A stretch of DNA of 14,447 nucleotides from Planctomycetes bacterium UBA1662 (GTDB lineage: Bacteria; Planctomycetota; UBA8108), in the NCBI GenBank assembly GCA_002320775.1, contig DCKY01000062.1, forward strand, positions 1-14,447, written 5' to 3'. The position numbers and the translations under genes were made by a program. This document shows positions 1 through 7,828 of the stretch, in pieces. Positions within the stretch are counted from its first letter, which is position 1, and each line of letters opens with the position of its first letter. The notes beneath the pieces were generated by a model that did not search any database, had not been told where the DNA came from, and worked only from the letters and a program-made list of their open reading frames with translations.

Positions 1-915
1 GCCTGAGGCGACCGCCCAGACCCGTTGATCCGCCTTGTCGATCAGCGGCAGCAACCTCTTCCACTCCTCGCGGAAAGGTATGTAGTCCTTGCCGCCACGG
101 GTAAAGACGCGGCGAGAGTCATCTCCATAGAGAAGCTTCCAGTTTGCCGGGCGCCAGTAGTCGTACCAGAGCCGATGTTTCTCGACAACGGCCTGGCGCA
201 GCGGCTCGAGCACGGCGGCGGCGGGGATCTTCACCCCGAGCTGGTCGGCGATGGCATGGGCCACCTTCACCTGGGCCCCGGGAGTGACGTGCATCCCGTT
301 GTCCATCAGGCCACCCTTCGCGCCGGTGAAGAGGTCGACAAAGAGCAGCTTCCGCTCTTCGGCAAGCTCCCTGGTAGCCTTCACGTAAAGAGCCAGGTCG
401 GCGTTTCGAAGGCTCAGGTCAGGAATGAGCTCGCTTGGAGGTTTCTCGAAGGGAGGCGGGGTTACCAGGACGACCAGGCGCGCCTGCCTGCTGAAGGCAT
501 CGAGGAGCTTGCCGTAGGCCTCGCGGAAGCGAGCGACACCGGCGGCACCTTCGAGGGACTCGAGCTGGCCAAACTGCGCGATGAAAACCGTCGCGCCAAC
601 GCGCTTGAACTGCTCATCACGGCGGCCGAAGCCGTCCTTGCGCCAGCGCTCGATGTCGCTGCCGAGGCGGAAGACCGTATCGGCTTCCCAGGACAGGTCG
701 CGAAACCTGGCCTTCGCCGGCGCGGCGGCCTTCGTGATGATCGCCTCGAGATGGCCGGCCTGCTGCAGGTAGAGCATGTTGGCTCCTCCCGCGAAAACGA
801 CCACGTCATCCCCTGAGAGCTTGAAGGGTGTCTTCGCCCGGACGGAGCCCGCGGCGCAGAGGACCACAACTGCAAAGAGCATAGAGCCAACGGCAATTCT
901 TCCGGTTCTTTTCAT
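1..915 (-). CDS. SGNH/GDSL-like hydrolase family protein, exported (3' end beyond window)
   Basis: The N-terminal 305 codons are visible and the frame runs off the window edge. Residues 1-27 look like a signal peptide: KR near the start, a hydrophobic stretch at about 8-22, then SVRA before the mature KTPF. Block I, normally GDS, reads FAGGANM (41-47), so the usual nucleophile serine is absent. Block V is DNGMH (205-209), keeping Asp and His. A PPPFE stretch (153-157) and the WRPANWK stretch (254-260) resemble the SGNH modules of PVC-type proteins that are sometimes fused to heme-binding CxxCH domains, so the missing C-terminus could be short or large. The start at 915 is chosen because GGAAAG lies just upstream and the signal peptide begins there; in-frame ATGs at 927 and 948 are possible. 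It lies 120 nt downstream of the DUF1501 gene on the same strand and is probably the last visible gene of that operon. The substrate is unknown, and activity is uncertain without the serine. Confidence 0.75.
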   Translation of the reverse strand, partial: MKRTGRIAVGSMLFAVVVLCAAGSVRAKTPFKLSGDDVVVFAGGANMLYLQQAGHLEAIITKAAAPAKARFRDLSWEADTVFRLGSDIERWRKDGFGRRDEQFKRVGATVFIAQFGQLESLEGAAGVARFREAYGKLLDAFSRQARLVVLVTPPPFEKPPSELIPDLSLRNADLALYVKATRELAEERKLLFVDLFTGAKGGLMDNGMHVTPGAQVKVAHAIADQLGVKIPAAAVLEPLRQAVVEKHRLWYDYWRPANWKLLYGDDSRRVFTRGGKDYIPFREEWKRLLPLIDKADQRVWAVASG

Positions 916-1035
916 CGGGCTTTCCATGGCGCGGTGACGGTTGTTCATCCAGAGCGTATGATTCTATCCACTTCCGGATTTTCGATCATTGCCCTTTCGG
1001 GAAAATCATCTCATTTCACTCCCGGGCTGAAACCA

Positions 1036-2484
1036 TCAGGAGAGGATGCCGCGCACCACCTCGCCGTGGACATCAGTCAGTCGATACTGCCGCCCCTGGT
1101 ACTTGAACAGGAGTCTTTCATGGTCGATCCCCAGCAGGTGCAGGATCGTCGCGTTGAGATCGTGAACGTGGACCGGATCCTCGGCGACGTTGTAAGAGAA
1201 GTCGTCGGTGCTTCCATGGACATGGCCCTTTTTCACCCCCGCCCCGGCGAGCATCGTCGTGAAGCAACGCGGATGATGGTCGCGGCCGCGCTGCTTTTCG
1301 GGAGCCTGGGCATAGACCGTTCGCCCGAACTCTCCTCCCCAGACGATCAGCGTGTCCTCTAGCAGGCCGCGCTGTTTGAGATCAGTGATCAGGCCGGCGG
1401 TGGCCTGGTCCGTGTCGGAGCACTGGCGCGGCAGGTCCTGCTCGAGCTTGAAGTGGTGATCCCAGCCCATGTGGAAGAGCTGGATAAAGCGAACATCGCG
1501 CTCGGCGAGCCTCCTCGCCAGAAGACAATTCCTGGCGAAGGACCCCGGCTTGCGAACATTGGGCCCGTAGAGATCGAGAACCTTATCCGGCTCGCCCGAG
1601 ACATCTGACAACTCTGGAACGCTCGACTGCATCCTGAAGGCCAGCTCGTATTGAGCGATCCTGGCCTCGATCTCCGGGTCCCCCACCACTCCCTGGCGTC
1701 TCCTGTTCAGCCCGACGATGTCATCGAGCATGTCGCGCCGAAGCGGCCCATCGATTCCGGGCGGGTTGGAAAGGTAATAGACTGGGTCGCCGGTATTGCG
1801 AAATTTCACCCCCGAGTGCTCACTCGGCAGAAAACCTGAGTCCCAGAGCCGGCTGTAGAGCGGCTGGGCATCGCTGGCGCCTCCCCTGGAGGTCAGAACC
1901 ACGTAGGCGGGCAGGTCCCTGTTGAGCGCCCCAAGGCCGTAGGCAAGCCAGGAGCCGATGCTCGGCCGCCCGGCGAGCTGCGAGCCGGTCTGGAAAAAGG
2001 TGATGGCCGGGTCATGGTTGATTGCCTCGGTGTGCATGGAACGAACGAGGCAGAGCTCATCGGCCACCCCGGCGAGGCGGGGCAGCTGGTCGCTGAGAGA
2101 CAGCCCACTCTCGCCATGGGGCCTGAAACCGTATTGGGAGGGCAGGACCGGCAAGGTCTTCTGGCCGGAGGTCATCGTCGTGATGCGCTGGCTGCCGCGA
2201 ATCGAATCCGGCAGCTGCTTGCCGGCAAGCTTCTCGAGGCCCGGCTTGGGGTCGAAAAGATCAAGCTGCGAGGGGCCGCCAGACTGAAACAGGTAGATCA
2301 CCCGCTTGGCCTTCGGCTGGTGGTGCGGCTTATCGAGAATCGAGTCGGCGCCAAGAGCCTCCCCCGCCAGCAGGGAACCCAGGGCGGCCGCGCCGAACCC
2401 ATGTGCCGACGCCTTCAGGAAGGCCCTGCGTTGGAGCTTCGTTTTCTCCGTTTCAAACATCCGCATCCCTTCTCCCAGGCTCAT
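1036..2484 (-). CDS. DUF1501 family protein, Tat-exported
   Basis: This 482-residue protein belongs to DUF1501, a family with an alkaline-phosphatase/sulfatase-like fold that is abundant in planctomycetes and usually encoded beside PSD1/PSCyt genes. A twin-arginine signal is clear: QRRAFLKAS (18-26), then a Gly/Ala-rich hydrophobic stretch to about 46. This implies export in folded form. Family landmarks include SGGPSQLDLFDPKPG (68-82), AINHDPA (154-160), GWDHH (340-344), GGEFGRT (383-389) and GRDHH (400-404), whose Asp and His residues are candidate metal ligands. The length is normal for the family. The start overlaps the stop of the upstream PSCyt/PSD1 gene as ATGA (2481-2484), and GAGGTGA lies 7 nt before the ATG, which supports this start over internal ATGs at codons 7 and 9. 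No enzymatic activity is established for the family. The coupling argues that it works with the cytochrome-type partner. Confidence 0.93.
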   Translation of the reverse strand: MSLGEGMRMFETEKTKLQRRAFLKASAHGFGAAALGSLLAGEALGADSILDKPHHQPKAKRVIYLFQSGGPSQLDLFDPKPGLEKLAGKQLPDSIRGSQRITTMTSGQKTLPVLPSQYGFRPHGESGLSLSDQLPRLAGVADELCLVRSMHTEAINHDPAITFFQTGSQLAGRPSIGSWLAYGLGALNRDLPAYVVLTSRGGASDAQPLYSRLWDSGFLPSEHSGVKFRNTGDPVYYLSNPPGIDGPLRRDMLDDIVGLNRRRQGVVGDPEIEARIAQYELAFRMQSSVPELSDVSGEPDKVLDLYGPNVRKPGSFARNCLLARRLAERDVRFIQLFHMGWDHHFKLEQDLPRQCSDTDQATAGLITDLKQRGLLEDTLIVWGGEFGRTVYAQAPEKQRGRDHHPRCFTTMLAGAGVKKGHVHGSTDDFSYNVAEDPVHVHDLNATILHLLGIDHERLLFKYQGRQYRLTDVHGEVVRGILS

Positions 2485-4697
2485 TTATTGATCACCTCGT
2501 CAAGGTTAAGAAGAACCCCGGCCACCGTCGTCATGGCCGCGAGCTCAACCGGACTGAGCTTCTCAGAGACCTTCGCCTCCCCCCGTCCAAGAAGCTTCGC
2601 GGCGCTCTGGGGTGACGCCTTGAATCGCTCGAGGCGGCGCCCGTATCCCGCCAGCAGAACCCGGAGCTCTTCTTCATCTGGCACTCGCTGGGTGGCGCTG
2701 CGGAACCCCCAGGCGATCCGCTCCCCGACTGAGGCGCCCTGCCCCATCATCCTTTCGGCGAATTTTTTCGCCGCCTCGACATAGGTCACCTCGTTCATCA
2801 GGGCGAGGGCCTGCAGGGGCGTGTTCGTGCGAGCGCGCTGAACCGTGCAGACCTCGCGGCTCGGCATATCAAAAAGCAGCATGCTCGGTGGCGCCACCGT
2901 TCTGCGAATATTAGTGTAGAGGCTCCGACGGTAGAGATCCTGGCCATTGCCGCGTTTGAACTTACCCCGCTTCTCAACCTCCTCCCAGAGACCGGCGGGC
3001 TGGTAGGGTTTGACGCTTGGTCCCCCGACCCGCTCGACCAGGAGCCCTGAAAGCGCCAGGGCCTGGTCCCGCACCATCTCCGCCTGCAGGCGGAGCCTCG
3101 GGCCCCGGGACAGGAGGCGGTTCTCGGGATCGAGCCGCAGTCTCTTCGCATCAACGACGTGACTCTGGCGATAGGTCGAGCTCAGGACCAGCTTCCGGAT
3201 GAAGGCCTTCAGGTCCCAGCCTCCGCTAGAAAAATCAACCGCCAGCCAGTCCAGCAACTCCGGGTGGCTGGGCCACTCAGCCTGGACCCCCAGGTTCTCG
3301 ACGCTCTTGACGATTCCGGAGCCGAAGAACTGTTCCCAGATCCTGTTCACCAGGACTCGCGCGGTGAGAGGATGCTCTCCGCTGACCAGCCAGCGCGCCA
3401 ACCCCAGGCGCCCCATCTTCTCCCCCGGCGGCAGAGGCGGCAGGAAGGCGGGCAGCCCGGGCTGGACCTCATCCCCGGGCGCGTCGTACTGCCCGCCCAC
3501 GAGAATCCTCGTAACGCGGGGCTTTTCCTTTTCTCTCATGATCATGACCTGCACCTTGGGGTTGGCCTTGTAGGCCACCCGGGGCTCAGCGCTTCCCCGC
3601 AGGTTGTTGATAAAGCCCTTCTCCTCCAGGTTGTTGAAGAAGGCGAAGAGCTGGTAGAACTCTTCCTGGCTCAGGGGATCGTACTTGTGCTCATGACAGC
3701 GGGCGCAGCCCAGGCTCAGGCCCATCCAGACCGTCCCCATGGTCTCGACCCTGTCGATAACATACTCGGTACGCCACTCCTCATCGATCGCGCCTCCCTC
3801 GGTGTTGATGCGATGGTTCCGGTTGAAGCCGGTGGCGATCAACTGGTCGTTGGTCGGCTTGTCGAGCAGGTCCCCGGCGAGTTGCTCGATGGTGAACTCA
3901 TCGAAGGGCTTGTTGGCGTTAAACGACCGGATCACCCAGTCCCGCCAAGGCCACTGGCTGTTCTCGAGGTCGTTGTCATAGCCATGGCTGTCACCATAGC
4001 GCGCCCCGTCAAGCCACCAGGCGGCCAGGCGCTCACCGAATCGAGGAGATGCCAGGAGCCGATCGACCTCCCTCTCATAGGCTCCGGGTGTCTTGTCAGA
4101 GAGAAAGGCGTCGAGCTCCTCGATGGTCGGCGGCAGGCCGGTCAGGTCGAGGGTCGCCCGGCGCAGCAGCTCTTCCTTCGATGCGGGCGACTGCGGATCC
4201 AGCCCTCTCGCCTCGAGCCCGGCGAGGATAAAGCGGTCCACCTCGTTGGCCGCCCAGTCGACCGCCTTCGGAACCTCAGGCCTCGAGGGTTTACTGAAGG
4301 CCCAATGTTCACGATACACAGCCCCTTCGGCCACCCATTCCCTGAGAATCGTTTTCTCAGCATCGCTGAGAGTTCTCCCTTTACCGGGAGGCGGCATAAC
4401 CTCGCCCTTTTCAGCTGAAAAGATCCGGCTGACCAGGGCGCTCTCGCCCGGCTTCCCCGGGACGATCGCGCGCACACCATCGCGCTCGGCGAAGGCGACC
4501 TCCTTCACATCAAGACGCAGCTTCGCCTTGCGCTGCTTTTCATCCACTCCATGACAGGCGTAGCACTTGCTGGCAAGGATCGGAAGAACGTCCCTGTTGT
4601 AATCCACCTGGGCCCGGACCGAAGCCTGGCAAAGACCGACCAGGGCCAAGGCGGTGAGAAACCGCGAGTCAAAGACAGGGGGCGTCAGGCCTCTCAT
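2481..4697 (-). CDS. PSCyt1-PSCyt2(DUF1549)-PSD1(DUF1553) cytochrome-type protein, exported
   Basis: This 738-residue secreted protein has an N-terminal signal (1-29, SVRAQ junction). A planctomycete cytochrome-C domain follows, with heme motif CYACH (45-49) and the MPPPGKG loop (101-107) supplying a likely axial Met. Next is DUF1549 (about 150-360), containing LDLTGLPP (183-190) and a second CxxCH, CARCH (331-335), followed by HKYDPLSQEEFYQLFAFF. DUF1553 (about 425-735) includes ARVLVNRIWEQFFG (446-459) and NTPLQALALMN (625-635). At 738 residues it is shorter than many relatives because the segment between DUF1549 and DUF1553 (about 360-425) is brief, with no room for the extra lectin-like domain often inserted there. 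ATGA overlaps join it to both neighbours (4694-4697 and 2481-2484), and GAGGA lies 4 nt before the start. Heme attachment is inferred from the motifs. The redox partner and substrate are unknown. Confidence 0.94.
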   Translation of the reverse strand: MRGLTPPVFDSRFLTALALVGLCQASVRAQVDYNRDVLPILASKCYACHGVDEKQRKAKLRLDVKEVAFAERDGVRAIVPGKPGESALVSRIFSAEKGEVMPPPGKGRTLSDAEKTILREWVAEGAVYREHWAFSKPSRPEVPKAVDWAANEVDRFILAGLEARGLDPQSPASKEELLRRATLDLTGLPPTIEELDAFLSDKTPGAYEREVDRLLASPRFGERLAAWWLDGARYGDSHGYDNDLENSQWPWRDWVIRSFNANKPFDEFTIEQLAGDLLDKPTNDQLIATGFNRNHRINTEGGAIDEEWRTEYVIDRVETMGTVWMGLSLGCARCHEHKYDPLSQEEFYQLFAFFNNLEEKGFINNLRGSAEPRVAYKANPKVQVMIMREKEKPRVTRILVGGQYDAPGDEVQPGLPAFLPPLPPGEKMGRLGLARWLVSGEHPLTARVLVNRIWEQFFGSGIVKSVENLGVQAEWPSHPELLDWLAVDFSSGGWDLKAFIRKLVLSSTYRQSHVVDAKRLRLDPENRLLSRGPRLRLQAEMVRDQALALSGLLVERVGGPSVKPYQPAGLWEEVEKRGKFKRGNGQDLYRRSLYTNIRRTVAPPSMLLFDMPSREVCTVQRARTNTPLQALALMNEVTYVEAAKKFAERMMGQGASVGERIAWGFRSATQRVPDEEELRVLLAGYGRRLERFKASPQSAAKLLGRGEAKVSEKLSPVELAAMTTVAGVLLNLDEVINK

Positions 4698-6043
4698 TGA
4701 ATCCTCGTAGCGCGAAAGACGACCCGGTAATCCCTCTCCGGGTCACATTTCACCGGGCGGGGAACCAGGATAAAATCATCCGCGACCACCGGCCGCAGTT
4801 CCTTGCCCTCGAGCACCTCGATGTCCTTTACCCTGTGCCCAAGGAAGGCGACGAACGGCCGTCCGCCTCGCTGGGAACCGTTGGAGTTGACCGTAGCGAA
4901 GCTCTTTTCACCCTGCAGCGGCTCAAGCTCGAAGGTGTAGGCGCCATCGGCAAAAGAGAGCTTCTGCCCGTAGGCCAGCTTGCCGGGAGCCATCCTGGCG
5001 GACCAGGCCGGGTCGCCATAGAAGGCGACCACATCGCGATCAAAAGCCAGCCCCCGCTTGTCACCCTTGCTGGTGGTCGGCACGCCCAGGCGCTGCACCA
5101 GGGCGTGATGGTTGGCGAAGAAGGCCTCGGTCAGGGTGTAGCGGCCCGGCTGCTCAATGAAATAATCGAGCACCCCCCAACCCCCGTAGCCGAACCAGGT
5201 CGGCTTGGTGTAGCCAAGCATCTGCTTCACGCCGGCGTCATTCATCCAGGCCAGCGCCATGGCATCCGGCCCGTTGATGTTCCCCATCAGGCAGTTACCG
5301 ATCGGCAGATAGACCTTGGGGTTCGGCGAGTCGATCTCGATGCGCCGCTTGCTCGTGTCCTCACCAAAGATCTGCCCGCCCTGCGACTTGAAGAAGCCGT
5401 TTCGGTAACGAAAGCCGATCATCCAATCACGCTCCGTGGCGTGCCCCGAGGTCACAAAGAGATCGGTCTTGTAGCGGTTGAGCGTATCGACGAGCACCTC
5501 GGTTGTGTCATCGGGCCCGCGAAGCTGTTCAGCAACACCTCCCGGTTTCTTGCGCACCATCTTGTTCTTCACCAGCTCGTCATACCAGAGCCCCTCGACA
5601 CAGCACTCGAGGGCGAGCTCGGTTCCGGATGCCACCTTGCGAACGGTAAGGGGTGTCTGGTGTTGCGCGATAGCCAGGGCGTTTTTCGCATCGTAGCCTG
5701 TCAGGATCCCCCAGAGCGTGTCGGTGTAGGGATCCTCATCAAGCTTTCTAGTCAACCGATGAACCTCGGCGACAAAGGCTCCCGTGGCCTCTTTCGGGGT
5801 CGCGACAAAACAGGTGTAGCGTGGGAACCGCTTTCTCAACCCGTCGATCGACTCGCTTACCGCGCCATCAAAAACAAGCAGTTCCGCGTCATGCTTCGCG
5901 ACCAGGGTCTTCACCACCCGCCCCCAGTCGGCCACGGCGTTGGTCTGCTTCGAGACCACCACGGTGTAGCCGTCGCCGGCCACCGCCGAGCCGAGGAAAA
6001 AGAGCGAAAGAAAAACCGCCGGGAGAGATCTCAGGTGAAACAT
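4694..6043 (-). CDS. Secreted clan-CD (C25/gingipain-like) putative cysteine peptidase
   Basis: This 449-residue protein heads the operon. It has a signal peptide (hydrophobic 8-22, SAVAG junction) and mature sequence starting near residue 23. The pattern suggests a caspase/gingipain-type fold: a beta-strand then SGHATERDW (199-207), with H201 as candidate catalytic His; a further strand then IGNCLMGNINGPD (248-260), with C251 as candidate nucleophile; a helix with AMALAWMNDAGVKQMLGY; and a late FYGDPAW (341-347), resembling the GDP motif of C25 peptidases. The His-to-Cys order and the roughly 50-residue spacing fit clan CD. The N-terminal part (about 25-130, with VVVSKQTNA and PYTDTLWGILTGYD) is a probable alpha/beta subdomain, and the C-terminal part (from about 355) looks like a beta-sandwich. 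AGGAAGGAA lies 8 nt before the ATG. The gene overlaps the PSCyt/PSD1 gene by 4 nt. Peptidase activity and substrate are inferred only; it could be an inactive or non-proteolytic relative. Confidence 0.7.
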   Translation of the reverse strand: MFHLRSLPAVFLSLFFLGSAVAGDGYTVVVSKQTNAVADWGRVVKTLVAKHDAELLVFDGAVSESIDGLRKRFPRYTCFVATPKEATGAFVAEVHRLTRKLDEDPYTDTLWGILTGYDAKNALAIAQHQTPLTVRKVASGTELALECCVEGLWYDELVKNKMVRKKPGGVAEQLRGPDDTTEVLVDTLNRYKTDLFVTSGHATERDWMIGFRYRNGFFKSQGGQIFGEDTSKRRIEIDSPNPKVYLPIGNCLMGNINGPDAMALAWMNDAGVKQMLGYTKPTWFGYGGWGVLDYFIEQPGRYTLTEAFFANHHALVQRLGVPTTSKGDKRGLAFDRDVVAFYGDPAWSARMAPGKLAYGQKLSFADGAYTFELEPLQGEKSFATVNSNGSQRGGRPFVAFLGHRVKDIEVLEGKELRPVVADDFILVPRPVKCDPERDYRVVFRATRIQ

Positions 6044-6117
6044 CAGGTGGATTCCTTCCTCTGTCGAGCCTATCCGCCTCAGAGATCATCCCGGCGTCGG
6101 CGGAGGTCCACCGGGAC

Positions 6118-6145
6118 AGGAAACATTGTCACGAAGATGTTTCCT
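6118..6145. promoter_or_regulatory. Inverted repeat in divergent intergenic region, candidate operator
   Basis: AGGAAACAT (6118-6126) and its exact reverse complement ATGTTTCCT (6137-6145) are separated by 10 nt. The repeat lies 75 nt upstream of the peptidase start at 6043 and about 123 nt upstream of the sulfatase start at 6269, so one protein bound here could control both directions. A hairpin role is possible. The T7 run nearby (from about 6158) is not adjacent to the stem, so a terminator is unlikely. Confidence 0.45.
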
Positions 6146-6220
6146 TACGGGGAGTGTTTTTTTCAACAACTCGACTATTCCTGGAAACCCATTTCTGGTC
6201 TGAAGAGACGATGTTCCAGC

Positions 6221-6226
6221 TATACT
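6221..6226 (+). promoter_or_regulatory. Possible -10 element for the sulfatase at 6269
   Basis: TATACT matches five of six bases of the TATAAT consensus and lies 42 nt before the sulfatase ATG. No good -35 hexamer is seen 16-18 nt upstream, so this is a weak call. It may depend on an activator or another sigma factor, or be chance. Confidence 0.25.
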
Positions 6227-6268
6227 GGAGGCCCGGGGGAAATCCCCTTCTTCACCAGGAAACAAGCC

Positions 6269-7828
6269 ATGAACAAAACCGAGCCTCTGCGTGGTCTGTA
6301 TCTGAAAATCGCCTCACTTGCCCTCGTGGCCAGCTGCCTCTGCGGGACGACCTGCTTCGGGGAGCCCCGGAAAAACCAGCCCAACATACTGCTGCTGCTG
6401 GCTGACAACTGGGCCTGGCCGCACGCGAGCGCCTGCGGTGACAGTTCCGTCAGCACCCCGACCTTCGATCGCATCGCGAAAAACGGGGCGCTCTTCAACT
6501 ACACCTTCTGCCAGGTGCCGTCCTGCTCGGCCGCGCGCGCTGTGCTCCTGACCGGCCAGGCCATGCATCGCCTCGGCCAGGCGGCGAACCTCTGGGGGCG
6601 GTTCCCGGCCAGGCTTCCGGTCTACCCGCAGCTCCTGGCGAAAAACGGCTACACCACCGGCTATACGATCAAGGGCTGGGGACCGGGATTTTACAAGGGA
6701 AAGAAACACTCCAGCCAGAATCCCGCGGGTAAAAAGTACAAGAGCTTCGCCGACTTCCTCGACAAGGCCCCCGCCGGTAAGCCCTTCTGCTTCTGGTTCG
6801 GCTCTCACGACCCCCACCAGCCCTGGAATCGCGGCGACGACTTCCGCGCGGGCCTCGACCCCTCGAAGGTGAAGGTGCCGCCCTATGTTCCCGATCACCC
6901 GGTGGTTCGAAACACCATCGTCGATTACTACGCCGAGGTTCAACGCTTTGACCACGAATGTGGCCAGCTGCTGGCCCTGCTGAAGCGCCGGGGGCGACTC
7001 GCCAACACTCTCGTGATGATGGTCGGCGACAACGGCTGGCAGATGCCGCGAGGCCTGGCCAACGTCTACGACGCCGGAACCCGGGTGCCCATGGCCGTAC
7101 AGTGGCCCGGACGGATCGAGGGAGGCCAGTCTCTCGATGAATTCATCAGCTTTGAAGATTTCGCTCCCACCTTCCTCGCCGCGGCCGGCCTTCCTGCGCT
7201 GAAAGAGATGACCGGGAAAGACTTCCTGCCCCTGGTCACCGGCGGCGAATCCCCCTGGCGAAGCGCGGTCTTCCTCGAGCGCGAACGACATGCCAACGTC
7301 CGCGCCGGAAACCGCTCCTATCCATGTCGTGCCATCCGAACCAAACAGCATCTCTATGTTCGCAACATCGAGCCCGACCTCTGGGCGGCTGGCGATCCGA
7401 AAACGCACTGGGCGGTCGGGCCCTATGGCGATATCGACAACACGCCGATCAAGGAGCTGATCCTCTCGCAAAAGGACAAGCCGGAGATCCGGCCATTCTT
7501 CGAGCTGGGCTTTCTCAAGCGGCCGGCCGAGGAGCTCTACGATCTCGATAAGGATCCCCACCAGGTAAACAACGTGGCGGCCGACAAGGCCTACGCCGAA
7601 AAGAAACGCGAGCTGTCCAGCCGCCTGGAAGCCTGGATGAAAAACACGAACGACCCAAGGGCTGGAGACAGCGCCGGCGTTCGCTTCGACTCCTTCGATT
7701 ACTTCGGCAGGGCCGCGCGAAAAAAGGCTCCCCCACCTAAAAAGAAGAAGGCCTCGGGGGCGAAGAAGCCACCTGGCAAGCCGATCAGGCCTGGTAAGGA
7801 AGCGCCGAATGATGGAGCTGGATCCTGA
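6269..7828 (+). CDS. Secreted sulfatase (S1 family, heparan N-sulfatase-like) with CSAAR motif
   Basis: This 519-residue sulfatase of the alkaline-phosphatase superfamily is predicted to hydrolyse sulfate esters or N-sulfate in glycans outside the cytoplasm. It starts with a signal peptide (hydrophobic 14-30). Metal-binding and active-site landmarks are LLLLADN (41-47, D46/N47), the formylglycine motif CSAAR followed by AVLLTG (86-95), GSHDPHQPW (178-186) and MVGDNGW (251-257, D254/N255). IKGWGPG (134-140) replaces the usual GKWH stretch, as I recall for planctomycete sulfoglucosamine sulfohydrolase-like proteins, so that subfamily is an inference. The formylglycine motif has Ala where Pro is usual; C-x-(P/A)-x-R is the accepted recognition pattern, so maturation is still plausible. 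The last roughly 40 residues are a Lys/Pro/Gly-rich tail without sulfatase homology. AGGA lies 8 nt before the ATG. The frame remains open far upstream, but that stretch is antisense to the peptidase gene. The 3' end overlaps the convergent gene by 44 bp. Confidence 0.9.
   Translation: MNKTEPLRGLYLKIASLALVASCLCGTTCFGEPRKNQPNILLLLADNWAWPHASACGDSSVSTPTFDRIAKNGALFNYTFCQVPSCSAARAVLLTGQAMHRLGQAANLWGRFPARLPVYPQLLAKNGYTTGYTIKGWGPGFYKGKKHSSQNPAGKKYKSFADFLDKAPAGKPFCFWFGSHDPHQPWNRGDDFRAGLDPSKVKVPPYVPDHPVVRNTIVDYYAEVQRFDHECGQLLALLKRRGRLANTLVMMVGDNGWQMPRGLANVYDAGTRVPMAVQWPGRIEGGQSLDEFISFEDFAPTFLAAAGLPALKEMTGKDFLPLVTGGESPWRSAVFLERERHANVRAGNRSYPCRAIRTKQHLYVRNIEPDLWAAGDPKTHWAVGPYGDIDNTPIKELILSQKDKPEIRPFFELGFLKRPAEELYDLDKDPHQVNNVAADKAYAEKKRELSSRLEAWMKNTNDPRAGDSAGVRFDSFDYFGRAARKKAPPPKKKKASGAKKPPGKPIRPGKEAPNDGAGS

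Noticed and set aside
6118..6165. Inverted repeat plus T7 run as a rho-independent terminator
   Set aside because: The T-run begins about 12 nt after the stem, the stem is not GC-rich, and no plus-strand gene ends just before it.
6233..6247. GGGGA/TCCCC short dyad before the sulfatase start
   Set aside because: The arms are 5 bp with a 2-base gap in a GC-rich stretch, too short to separate from chance.
4697..6268. Very long open plus-strand frame continuous with the sulfatase, suggesting a 1043-residue protein
   Set aside because: This stretch is antisense to the peptidase gene, has no recognisable domain, and the sulfatase has its own ribosome-binding site and signal peptide at 6269. Open antisense frames are common in GC-rich genes.
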